Shown in pieces: positions 45,201 to 56,000 of a stretch of 64,000 nt of DNA. The stretch's first letter is position 1. Each line of letters begins with the position of its first letter. Below the pieces are notes generated by a model. The model saw only the letters and a program-made list of their open reading frames with translations. It ran no database searches and was not told the origin of the DNA. The translations under genes were made by a program, and so were the position numbers. The stretch covers positions 36,261,528 through 36,325,527 of the forward strand of contig CM051520.1 of the NCBI GenBank assembly GCA_028015205.1. Reading direction: 5' to 3'. Source of the DNA: Mytilisepta virgata. Taxonomy: Eukaryota; Mollusca; Bivalvia; Mytilida; Mytilidae.

Positions 45201-48200
45201 AACCCCAACTAAACAAAATCAATTATACAAATTAAAAAAAATCCTTATTTCTCGGAATATTTCACAATCCAACAGTTTCTATTGATAGTCCATAATATGT
45301 GTGAGAATGATGAGAAATTATTTTCAATTATCAGTAATATATTTCCATTTTTATTTCTTCTGTTTTCATATACACAATGTCTTAAAAATCTATATTTTCC
45401 TACGAACGATAAATTTTCATTTCCAGGATGATTTCTTTTTGCGGAGTTTGGTTTATTTCATTATATTGATGTACCGATATCATGTATGCGATTGTAATTT
45501 GCATAATGTAATGACCGTTGTTTATAGCTATTTTATCTGACAACATCTAACAAGTGTCAAAAAGCCCCATTACAATGATTACGACACATGACCCCTGATA
45601 ATTTAAATCGCATCTACAGAAAGCTATTTAGAGCATAGATTAAGGTGTTCATTCAGAAATCTTATAATTCCTTCATGTTCATTCAAAATGGTATTGGTAT
45701 GGTCAAGTTACACATTTTCCCGAATTTAAAAAGGATTTATTTCAACATTCTACAACGGTTTTTTACTCTAGACTTAGTGTGTCATGTATAGCCTTTGTTG
45801 AAAAATATCTAAAACAAGTTGCTTTCTTTAAAAAAAGAAAAGCAATCCGTGAACCCTAGATTGTTGACTGATCAGAAAATGATTGTTTTATTTCATGTAT
45901 TATTATATGTCATGTTTCAATAAACTGGCATTTTTACTTTTCGCAAATACAATTTCTGTCAGGGTTAACATCACATGACGATTTTAATTTTTGTCAAAAG
46001 TGTAAAATTGTCAAACATTACATAATTATGTACAGTTTCAATATCTTTCTAACATGTTGAAAGACGCAGAATTTTGTTCTAAAGATATGATATGATTAAA
46101 TAACTTTATTATATTTATGCCTAACCCCTACATTCACCTTGTGGTAACATTAGTGCCACGTAATTATATACAGTGACCTTGTTTATCGAAGCTGTCCTAA
46201 GACCAATCTTAGGACAGATTTAGGATCAAGTTAGGACCGACTTAGGACATGTCTCAGCACGCATATCGAAGCTATCTTAGGACTGTCTTAGCTAGGACGT
46301 CCTAACTATTGTCCTAAGTTAGGACGTAAAAGAAAAAAATAGAAAATATAGAAAAATTTAACCAATGAAAATAATTTTGATAAGATGAATAATTATAATT
46401 ATGATTTTCAAATAGCATACACCCGAGAATAAAGATTGAGCTAAGGTACGACAAAAACAAAATAGAATTTCTAGATACAATTACCACTCTGGAGAATGGG
46501 TTTATAGTTACTAGTTTGTTCGAAAAATCAACGGACAAGCACATGTACCTACATAAAACATCGGACCATCCGAAAACGGTAAAGAAATCTATTCCCTATG
46601 GGCTCGGCGTCCGCGTGAAACGGATTTGTGAAAAGGAAGAAGATTATCAAAAAGAGCGGAAGAAAATCAAACAAAGGCTGAGGAACAGGGGGTATACAGG
46701 GGGATTAGTTGAGCAACAGCTTTTAAAAGTTGATGAGAAGAATAGAGAAGATACGTTAAAATACCGTAAAAAATCCAAAAACAAAATGCCAGAAAGAGTC
46801 CCGATAGTTCTTACATACAGTCGGGCTCTACCTGATGTTGGGAAAATCCTAAAGAAACACCACCATCTTCTAGGCAGATCAACGCGTTTGAAGAAAATTT
46901 TTAAAACTCAGCCAATGTGCGCGTATCGTCGGGATACAAATTTATCAGACAGGATTATACATCAGAAAACATCGAAGGTGTTAAAAAATAAAGAAGTCGG
47001 TAAAAAGGAAGATAAAAAACAGAACGGGTGCGGTAGAAATTGTGTCACATGTGACAAAATTTACAGAGGCCAATGTAACACAAAATCCGGAAGAATAATT
47101 CGAATGAATGATAATATTCATTGTCGGTCGCATAATGTAGTGTATGCCGTGTACTGTACAAAATGCAAACACATCGTGTATGTTGGAGAAACTGATACTA
47201 AATTGAAAGACCGGATCCAAAACCATCTTTCAGATATACGAACAAACAAGACTAAAAAAGATAAACCCGTCTCCATTCATTTTAATTCAAAAGGCCATTC
47301 AATTGAAAATTTTAAATTTGCCGGCATAGAAATCCCGAGAAAAAGTGATATTGAATATCGGAGAACGCGCGAGTCCCTTTTTATAAAGCTGTGTAATACT
47401 CAGCAAGAAGGGATTAATGTCCGAATTTGATTTTTCTAACAAGTATAAAATGAATTGATCCCTTGATTTCATTGTATGAAGTTCAAGATTTTTTGGTCAA
47501 TTCGCATCACGAATCCCGTCTAGTTGCCAGCCGTAACTATGACGTCGTGATAAACAACTTGTGTCTCCAGACATTTTTTGTTCAGCATCTGAAGAAGACG
47601 GTTGTATCGTCGAATATATATGCGAACTTTGTGCTTTTAAAATATATATATTTGAGTATAATGCCAGTATCATCTTAATAGTCCAATGGTTTATCATAGT
47701 CCTAAGTTGTCTATTTCTACGAATATTATTGCCCCTTCTCATCAAGGGATAATTTTACAACTTTAAATTAAATAGTAGACTATAAATAGATTTCTAGCTA
47801 TCATTGAATAAATTTATTGGGTGAAGAATTTTACACTTTTCAATTAAATAAATAACTTTCCTAACCGGTTAAAAGAAGCAGACAGAATAAATTTATCGAT
47901 TGAAACGCAATTAAAATTTAATCATTTTCTGTTCCCCTGCCCGGGGCTATTGTTATAGTGTATGTTTGTCAGTTGAGATTCGCAAAGGGAAATCAATGTA
48001 ATACTGTACAGATTTTTGCAAAATAAAGAACGGTAAACTAAAATAAGTTATAAGGAAAAATATGATAGATCTACAGCGAACATATTTCACAAGTGAAGAC
48101 ATTCCGCATTAAATTTTAGACAGAGTGTATATTTCAAAGATCCTACAAACCGCCTCGGTGGTCTCGTGGTAGCGTGCTCGCCCCGAGTGCGGAAGGTCGC

Positions 48201-49260
48201 GGGTTCGATCCCCGGCCGGGTCAAACCAAAGACATTAAAATTGGTATTTGCTGCTTCTCCGCCAAGCACGCGGCATCTAGGAGTAAGAGCAAAGACTGGT
48301 CGCCTCGGAGTCAGTATAATGTGTCCGAGTGAGGTGATATGTCTTCCTGTGGACAGTTACTTCGTGAGCTAGCACATTAAAAATCCGACTTAGCGTGTCG
48401 GACTAGTACAAAGCAGGGATCATTTTCATTATCATAACATGTTCTCGTCCTGATATGCACCTGGTTGCCACTGGACGTTAAACAATAATTCATCCATCCA
48501 TCAAAGATCCTACACCATGTTTTCGTGGATCATACTGTGTTAGAAACACAACTTAGTATAATGGTTTGAAATGAAAATAAATGTTTTCCCTAACAAATTC
48601 TAACTACATATCAATATACTATAGCATGAAAATATACTACACCAAATTTCGCAGACGATTATAAGACATAATTAGACATAAAGCTTTATTTAGAGTCGGT
48701 ATAAAACATTGCAAATACAAACATAAGCTCTGAAGAGCTTTTAAAACCGGTTGACGATTGCTTTTTTGGAAAATATACGAAGTCGCACGTTAATAAAACC
48801 ATTAAAACCTTACGACGTTTAATTAGCTATTTGCTTTTCAGGCTTAGGTTTACAGATTATCTTATTCAAATACACAACATCACGTGGTAATGAAACAATT
48901 ACATTACAGTCTCTGCCTCAAGGGATTCCAAGAATATAATTCCGAGGAGATCCGAATGGCTCATTGACTATAACATAAAACGGTGCATATACTGAAGGCG
49001 TGAAACTTAATGGGTTCACGCAAAAATTAGATTACATAAACTTATGCTATAAAAATTACCAATTTAGGATAGAGATTTATATAAGTTTTATACTTGTTTC
49101 CCAATCCCATTAATTAATTGTATGTTATTGTATTAATATGTATGTAATTGTATTGAGTTATATGTTTTAATTAATAACATATGATTAAACTAAACTAAAA
49201 CTTACCACATTCTAAGTCATCTATGTAGTCATATGAACTTGTTCCAATTGAACCCGACAT
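39242..49260 (-). CDS. Multi-exon gene of unknown function inside the giant element
   Basis: Exons with consensus splice sites on the minus strand: 49206-49260 (ATG, MSGSIGTSSYDYIDDLEC), 43812-43883, 43228-43299, 41310-41396, 40979-41083 and 39242-39427 (ends in TAA). The first three join in phase 1; the second and third are both 72 bp with similar DEN-rich ends. The last three join in phase 0. One exon that changes phase 1 to 0 must lie between 41397 and 43227 and I could not place it. The N-terminal half is acidic and low-complexity (Asp, Glu, Asn, Ser). The C-terminal ~95 residues form a compact basic/aromatic module with GNFILVEFEVGRKG, VDDQNEVFAKFFRK, YIWPEKNDESLIDRSQI and a final RRIEYVFEI. 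I have the impression of similar modules in uncharacterised invertebrate proteins linked to transposons, but cannot name the family. It is probably carried by the element, although a host origin is possible. Confidence 0.6.
39440..40978. other. Last intron of the gene, rich in CTGACTT / AAGTCAG motifs
   Basis: No coding exon is visible. AAACTGACT, AAGTCAGAG, CTGACTTATA and related motifs recur in both orientations (about 39790, 39893, 39943, 40010, 40060, 40084, 40225, 40290, 40830). The same core occurs in the terminal repeat (CAGTCAGG), so these may be subterminal transposase-binding sites or an old internal repeat. Confidence 0.5.
42049..42651 (+). repeat. Direct duplicate of ~112 bp
   Basis: Copies at about 42049-42166 and 42540-42651 share ATAAATCAGTCGTTTCC, AATCGATTCT and GGCAGACGATAGCGGGACG. 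A related shorter tandem pair (CAACTGTTTCCGG, AAATAAAGGTAAAATTT) is at 41820-42060. They lie where the missing exon of the gene would be. Confidence 0.75.
42404..42513. mobile_element. Small foldback MITE (about 110 bp)
   Basis: ATATCAGACCCATTATCAGC on the left pairs with GCTGATAATAGGTGATAT on the right. Inside, ATGGTCAA pairs with TGACCTGG-type sequence, and AGCTCTCGGGCTGATATCTT adds a second hairpin. Noncoding. Confidence 0.75.
44958..45218 (+). mobile_element. tRNA-derived SINE with 11-bp target duplication
   Basis: The head is tRNA-like: TAGCCGAATGGTCTAGGC is a box A-type promoter and GAGTTCGAATCTC a box B. The body has GGTTTTCTCCGGGTACTCCG and TTCCTCCACC. The tail is CAACTAAACAAAA. TCAATTATACA flanks it perfectly (44947-44957 and 45219-45229). 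A Ser/Leu-type tRNA ancestor with an extended variable arm is likely. Transcription would be by RNA polymerase III; mobilisation uses a LINE enzyme. Confidence 0.92.
45230..46189. other. Noncoding stretch, no gene seen
   Basis: AT-rich sequence between the SINE and the Penelope-like element. A 79-codon hydrophobic frame at 45301-45540 is probably compositional. Confidence 0.4.
46190..46325. repeat. Cluster of CTTAGGAC / GTCCTAAG motifs in both orientations
   Basis: About ten copies of TTAGGAC or its reverse complement within 130 bp, with ATCGAAGCTGTCCTAAG and ATCGAAGCTATCTTAGG as a longer repeated phrase. It can form several alternative hairpins. It abuts the 5'-truncated Penelope-like element. 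Confidence 0.8.
46420..47430 (+). pseudogene. 5'-truncated Penelope-like element: RT C-terminus plus GIY-YIG endonuclease
   Basis: The open frame runs from about 46425 (KIEFLDTITTLENG at the start) to TGA 47428. The first part is the RT thumb/C-terminal region (FEKSTDKHMYLHKTSDHPK, IPYGLGVRVKRICEKEEDY), which follows the RT catalytic part, missing here. Then come a basic linker, a Cys-rich segment (CGRNCVTCDKIYRGQC) and a GIY-YIG endonuclease with VYAVYCTKC and HIVYVGETDTKLKDRIQNH. The YVG-x-T and downstream Arg are as expected; GIY is VYA. Penelope-like elements insert by target-primed reverse transcription with this nuclease. The ~335 codons present are unbroken, so the truncation is probably recent. 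Confidence 0.9.
47589..47620 (+). ncRNA. Degenerate hammerhead-ribozyme-like motif downstream of the Penelope-like element
   Basis: CTGAAGA (consensus CTGATGA) is followed by GACG, a 7-base loop and CGTC (a perfect 4-bp stem II), then GAAT (consensus GAAA). Hammerhead ribozymes are established components of Penelope-like elements. Two core positions are altered, so activity is doubtful. Stems I and III are not assigned. Confidence 0.45.
48148..48500 (+). mobile_element. tRNA-derived SINE with 14-bp target duplication
   Basis: The head AACCGCCTCGGTGGTCTCGT with TGGTCTCGTGGTAGCGTG (box A) and GGTTCGATCCC (box B) is tRNA-like, with a CGCGGG...CCCGG arm. The body is ~270 bp, and the tail is CTGGACGTTAAACAATAATT followed by CATCCATCCA. 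TCAAAGATCCTACA flanks it perfectly (48134-48147 and 48501-48514). A different family from the SINE at 44958. The open frames within it are not genes. Confidence 0.93.
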
Positions 49261-50627
49261 CACAGAAGAATTTGTAAATATACTGTAAATATAAAATGTA
49301 AATGACCTATTTCACAGTTTAAATTCGAATATTATGTTTTTGCTATATAATGCTTACGTTTTCTTCTTGGGGCTACACATATTTTGCTTTAATTTTAATG
49401 TATACAGAAATCTGTATCAATCAATATCGTAATCTTGTACTTATCATTTTACCAAAAACTCAAACACACACCGGTTGTATAATGGATTTACTGTTTTGCC
49501 TTCCACTCTTTCTCCCTTATCTCTGTAACACCAACGACCTTCATTGTCATTTTTTCATCATTTAATGACAGAAATAAACGCAATATCGTAATCTTGTACT
49601 TATCATTTCAGACAAAAACTCAAACACACACCGTATAGAGTGAGGTAACTAATATTTCTAAATGTAAAAATTTATTTATTTGTTCATCTAAATAAAACTC
49701 ATTCTCAAAAAATCATTATCCTTAAAATATCTTTAACATATTATTTTCGAGAACTGAAAAATATTAAGAACCATAATATTCAATAAGCAGAACTTTCATT
49801 CGGTTCATGCTGGTAATGATAAAAAAAAATGTACAAACCATTATATCAACGAAGGAAATCGTAGGCTTAAAAACTGAACTCTATAGCAAAAAGAAATCGT
49901 GACGTTCACTCGGATGTGATGGCGAGAACTTGCAGAATCTATTTAAATACTGTGCTACAAACAAAGCCAATTTATGTAAATCCTGTGAATATGGTTTTGT
50001 TTTTAGCACATTTTGGGTTGTAAAATTAACACTTATGTATGAATTTATCTTTAACTGGAAACGAGGAAATTACATCACATATATTCTTCTTTGATCCCTC
50101 CGTAAGTCTGGAATACCAGACACACATTCTTTGTTTGGCAATTTTTGACCACATTCACTGTAATTGATTCTTTTTTGTAGCGTAAGCTGAACGTAAGTTA
50201 AAACAGGGAATTTAACAATTGGCATGAAAAAAATTTTAGGCAGAATAAAATGGTACATGTACTTAATTATTACAGTATATTAAATAAATAAGTAACATAA
50301 TGTTAATGTCAAATAGATACTTTAAATAGTTTATGTTTATTTAAGATATGAATAATGTATCGTTCTTTTAACAATTAAGTCAGATTATGATTCTTTTTTA
50401 AAATAAGATGGAATATAAAGGCCCTGCAAAAGGGCTATAATACTTCATAATATATAACGTAGAATTTGAACAGTGGGTGCGATTTCTATCATAACTGGAG
50501 TAAGTAAGATAAGAAATGAGCTCAAATACCGGTAACTAGATATAGTTTTTCACAGATCAGAATAGTTTTATTTTGATGTTGTTTCGCAACTCATATATAT
50601 ATATATAAATTTCACAACGCAACAGCA
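49261..50627. other. Upstream of the gene start; no further exon seen
   Basis: The region 5' of the ATG at 49260 (minus strand) has no clear coding exon. The sequence upstream of the ATG would hold the promoter or 5' UTR. CAATATCGTAATCTTGTACTTATCAT and ACAAACTCAAACACACACCG are duplicated at about 49422-49470 and 49580-49632. Confidence 0.4.
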
Positions 50628-50655
50628 CTGATGAAGGATCTCAGTGATCCGAACA
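50628..50655 (+). ncRNA. Hammerhead-like core motif
   Basis: CTGATGA (perfect core), A, GGATC, loop TCAGT, GATCC, GAAC. The 5-bp stem II is perfect; only the last base of GAAA differs. It is preceded by an (AT)n tract. It probably marks a relic of a Penelope-like terminal region, since no other element sequence is recognisable here. Confidence 0.4.
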
Positions 50656-51765
50656 TTTTGTTAAGTTTGAATTATTGTTACAATTCAAAATTTTATTTAT
50701 TTTTGATGTTGTTTTGCAACTTTTTAGACGTCTATTTATTTTTTAGTTTGCATTGTATCGTTAATTTATTATCGGTCAAACATCTAGTAAGTTCGAACGT
50801 TGGTTATTACTTTAGATAGTCTAAAGTAATATATATATATATAAAAATAATTAAAAGGTGGAAACATCCAGAGATGGCGAGTAATTGTTTTTATTTATTT
50901 TTTTTTTAAATCATTCGAATATCTACAGTTTATGCAAGGTCCGAACAAGAAGTTCCGTAGCTGTCCGTGAAAAGAATGTTGTGTTGATAGAAAAAAAGCG
51001 ATCTGCATGTCTTCACACTGCACGGGAAATGAATATCAAGTTTATACAGATTGAAATGATAAGTACATCTGAAAAACATTAAATAATTTTTGGATTTGTT
51101 TTTCTGAAGTAAAAAAAAGGCTATTTTTTTTATATATATAAATGTCGTACAATAGTGAGGTAGGTATACAGTAGCGAACAAGAAATATTAAAATAAAAAC
51201 GTGAAAAGATTGCGAACTGCGAACATGTTGCACAAAGACTATCCTGAACACCACCCCCCCTCCCCTAATCTATACAAGATAAGTAACAGACAGGATTTGA
51301 TATCGAATCAAGAAGCAGAACAATAGATAAATAAATTAAACTTGACATATATTTGGTAATAATAAATCAAGCAACTGTGGAGTTACATTAATTGAATAGA
51401 TGTACACCGATATTATTTTTATTATATGAAATTAAACAATGCTCACAAAACAATGTTATTTTTAAAGTTAATCCGTTTACTCTTTCAAATAGAACGTAAA
51501 ATTTTGGCGAGACCAATTTTGCTGCTGTCATGGCAGTGTTGTTTGAAATTTTCAGGTATTTTAAATCGAACAAAATTTGATGTTTTACTTGCTTATTCAA
51601 CAAAACAATGTATAATTAAAACCTATATCATGGATAAAAAAGTAAGCATTTTGCAAAACAATTCGTTCGATAATAGAATAATTTTTCTGCCAATGTAAAG
51701 CATAAAAGAATAATATTTCTGTTCTAGGTTTCATAGAGTCAACATCTTTTTAATTTTTTATTCTC

Positions 51766-51792
51766 GTGATCAAGGTCTTATTGGCCGAAACG
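51766..51792 (+). ncRNA. Hammerhead-like core motif
   Basis: GTGATCA (consensus CTGATGA), A, GGTC, loop TTATT, GGCC, GAAAC. Stem II pairs with one G-T pair and GAAAC is intact. Like the motifs at 47589 and 50628 it is in plus orientation. Sequence alone cannot show activity. Confidence 0.38.
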
Positions 51793-52326
51793 TTAGGCAA
51801 TTTTGACTTTTTACTTATGTTGGGATTTTTTCGATGATTTTATATTTGCTTTTGTTCGACTTGTTATTAGTACATTGAAGTCGTTTTATGCCCCTTTAAT
51901 GGTTCGCCATTCCCATTTTTTTCCTATTTTATGGATAGTTTCTTAAAATCAATTTGAATAGTTTGTAAATAAATGCGTGAATGTTCATGATTCTTAAAAA
52001 CCGGACTAATTAATTACATTGTAGATTTTTCATAGCATGAGAAGGTTTTCTGTACATACAATTTCATAAATGAAGCCAAAACAACGCACCATTCATCTAT
52101 TTTAATCTTCATGGGAAATGAAAATTCAATTAGGTATTGTTTCGAAAATTATATAAATGGCAAGGTCCGCTCATCTTTAGCTGATTGAACAACAATTGAA
52201 GAATTCAATACCGCATGTTAGATATGTCATTTTGCGATTGATATATCTTTAAACACACAACGTGTGTCCCAGATTAAATGAACACATGATGAATTAGCTG
52301 ATGGTTATATAAACTGCAAAGAGATT

Positions 52327-53058
52327 GGGCGTATTACGTTTCCGCATTTTTAGCAAAAATCCAGTTTCACGTTTCCGCATTTTCGTGCATTACTTTTCCG
52401 AAATAAATAGATACCACCTTTCCGCATTTTTACCTGTATTTCACCTGTAAAAAAATGGTAATAATGATATATGACTTTTATTTAATTATAGTATTTTTTC
52501 TTAATTTGTATTTTATTACGATAATATAATTCCTTCAACAGGTAGATTATATTCAGATTTAACATTGTGAGTACTTTTCAAAAGTTACTACGTTGCCGCT
52601 GATTCTAAGTTTCCACCGCAAATATGGACATCTCCTCCCGACACAGAAGCCAAAAGAACCACAAATGGGCCGGAATCGTTTCATTCTCATTTTAACTCCC
52701 AGTTCTATGCATGACACCAAAGTATATCTATTTTATGGACGTTTTGCAGAAGATCCAAACAACAACTTACATCAAAATTCGGTCTTTATCAGCAATAGCA
52801 CCAGTTCGTAAAAATGACCGCGAACGAACTGAATTCGTATTCGAACAGTTTGTGAAGTATGGTAGAGAAGAGATTACGAGGTTAGACTTCAAAAGTCAAA
52901 CGGAAGAGGAATACATTAAAAATTAAAATGCGGAAACGTAAATAACCTTTAACAAAATCAATGTAAAAACAATGCGGAAAAGAGTACTATAAAAATGCGG
53001 AAACGTAGGAATTTTAATGCGGAAACGTAGTGCCAAAATGCCGAAACGTAAAACGCTG
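52327..53058. mobile_element. 732-bp hAT-like MITE with multiple inverted CGTTTCCGCATTTT motifs
   Basis: AAGAGATT duplicates flank the element exactly (52319-52326 and 53059-53066), an 8-bp duplication as in hAT transposons. The termini are inverted (GCGTATTACGTTTCCGCATT at the left; CAGCGTTTTACGTTTCGGCA at the right, opposite strand). About four CGTTTCCGCATTTT-type motifs point inward in the left 110 bp and five inverted copies lie in the right 135 bp. Two overlapping 72-codon plus-strand frames in the middle (52593-52811, 52711-52926) could be one gene with a frameshift, but I recognise no domain. The unusual feature is the reiterated motif at both ends. Confidence 0.85.
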
Positions 53059-53066
53059 AAGAGATT

Positions 53067-56000
53067 ATATGAGTAGATTTACATGATAGATGTTAATTGA
53101 CTCTCTCCAATTGACAGTTTCTACACGTTACAGCTAGATTATTCAATCCCCACAGGAGGTTAAGGTCGAGTCTAAGAATGTGAAGAACAGGATGGGATAG
53201 TAGTTTCAATTTTTGATAAAATGGTTTGAAAAAAGTTTGTGATTTGAACTGTTTTAATATGAACTTTTCACATAGGATATATAAGAAAAACGTCGAATTT
53301 TCCACATAGACTTTCAAAAGTCAAATCATTGAAGTTTACCTATAGTTTCGTGAAAAACGAGTATCATATACATTGTATTCTACGATCAAACTCTTTCTGA
53401 TGACACATGTATCAAACAAAACGACCCCATTGACAGAACGCGGGACAAAAATTAACACAAAAGAGTACAAAACACAAACATGAACACAACAAGGATATGT
53501 ATGATTACAGATTGGTACTAATTTTGAGGGAAAAACTAGACAAAACTCCATAACAGCGTTCGTAAGACGTTTACACAAATGCAATCGTTTCTTCCATATA
53601 CTTTTGTTTTTTCCTGTTATCTTTTAATTTTTGTTGTTAAATATATAATTTTATAAAAAAAACGGGGTGCCCATATTTATTTCTTTTTTTTATTGAAAAT
53701 GTTTGAATATGATAAAATGTAATTCTCAAAACGTTGAATTTGATAAAACAAAAATTGTAAATGAGAATCAGAAAATATAATTAAAAAAAAAAGATAAGCT
53801 TTAAAAAAAACTGAGGTCATTCGTTTGGTTTTCTTTAAAATTAAAATTATATTTCAACTAGTTTAGATTATTTGAAAATATTTGTTTTTATTTAGTTGTA
53901 TAAGGCCAAACAAAATATGTTAAAAAAATACTGTTAAAGGTTACCTTACCTACCCTATTTTTGTGCCTACCCTAACCCATTTTATTCACATCTTAGGACA
54001 AAGATGTCGCTGATATAATTATTTCCCTAATGAAACATCCGCTAACATTTTTCCCCCATAGATCTAGGTCTAAATGTAACCTTAAACAAATATATATTTT
54101 GTTTTGGCCTAAGATTGTCATTTTATGTGAACTGATCTTTTTTTGATTAGTATGTATTAGTGCTTTCTTATTTTTGCATTACGTTTTTTATTTCATATTT
54201 CATGTTTTTTCATGGACTTTCTCTCTCCAACTTTTATTTCACTGTGTTGCACATCTACTAAATATGGTTATTTTTACAAGTAAATTTAAAAAGAAGTAAT
54301 TGATGAACTTGAAATTGTATTAGAAACGATTTCGAAATTAATAACGCTTAAAATTAAACACAAACTGCTGGGTTACAGAATATATATTCGATACTTGTAG
54401 ACAAATCTTCAATGAAAAACCGATAATAGCCTATAAAAACATAAAAATATCGGCGAAATGTTAACAAGTGCAAGAATAAAGTACTAAAGATATCTAGGAG
54501 GACCCCTGACGAGAGCAGACCTAGAAAATGTTTACATAAAATTAAAACTTATGTCAACAACAAAAAATACTTCAAATTGTTCTGAAACTTCCAAAACACT
54601 AAATTAGTGTCGGGTCCAACAAACAATAGAGATGCGTGGATGTTAAGTGTCATTAATGCACATAAACATAGAAATGGCTACTTTGAGGACGCAAGACCGA
54701 ACCATGTTGAAAAGTTTGTTTTACCTTTCCGGACAGAACATGCAGAATAAAAAAACGTGTTTGAATAAACAATTGTTCAAGCTAAACACACATAATTTAT
54801 AAAACATGCACGCGCTGTAAAGGTTACAATATTGTGGCCCGTGTACAACATAACTGATGCAATTTATAGGGTTGACTTCTTAGAAAATAGCCGAAATGCG
54901 TAATGCGAAGAATGTGCTTTAAAATATATTCAGTGGTCGTATTATCTTTTCTTTTACAATTCAATATTCAATAACCATGTGTAGCATTTTAAGTATTTAC
55001 CTAGGTTACACTTAAAGAAATCAACACTCTACACAATAGCCATGGTACACCGAAGTTACGGATACATCACTATATGTCATTTGCTGAGGTGAAGGACAAA
55101 AAAAAACTCTTTAATACAACAATGCTAGAAAATTTGAAGAATTATGTAGGTGGCGTAATGACGATGAGCATTCAAAGCTTCTACTTCCATATTGCTTTTC
55201 AACAGTTGTTATTGTGTTTACGTTTTACGAAGTTTGGGGATTCTTGTGACTGAAACTGGGCCCTATGTAATATTTATCTTATACGTTTAGGTAATATTAA
55301 TAAATGTATATCTTTCATAGTTACGCAGATATAAATCCTCAAAACATTTTTTATAGACCTGAGATTATTTAAGACTATAGACCTGTGTACATGTATTACT
55401 AAAGAATAAACGTTACACTGCGGCTTTACTAAAGTTATCTGGAAAAAAAATACGTTTTTAAATTCTCCGTCTCTCTGTTCGTGCTCTTTTTGATCAGATT
55501 TGGCTGTATACTGTCGAGTCAGTTTTCAGTTTTTAAGCTTTTCTTTACTTGAAGTCAAGATCGAGTGGTAGCTTTTGCGCATGAAATGTCTGTTCGGGCT
55601 ACACGATCAAGACAACTTTTTCTTTGTGTACCTAATTTTGACGGGGTGTGTGTGTTATCTTTAAGACGATCTCCTACAGAGAATCTGACCATTTAATCCC
55701 TAGATAATTGGATAATCAAGTGTCAAGTTAGCATATTATAAGATATATATTATCTTGGCGATGCAAGAAATATGTAACTGGGTAGGGATTTCTGGAAATG
55801 TCAATATGATGAAGAAGATAAAGATGTTTTTATTATTAACCAATTAATGGGCCCATTGAGGGCATAGTTACAGTACAAAACAAATATGATTGCCTTGCAT
55901 ATATAAAACAAACATATATATGATTGAGGAAGTTTTCAGACTTCCAGCGTCACCGCCGTACCACATATTATTTGAATAGACCCTCCCTCCCTCTCTCGTG

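Noticed and set aside
48166..48240. Functional tRNA gene
   Set aside because: The tRNA-like head is part of a 353-bp SINE with target duplications, and the acceptor stem does not pair properly.
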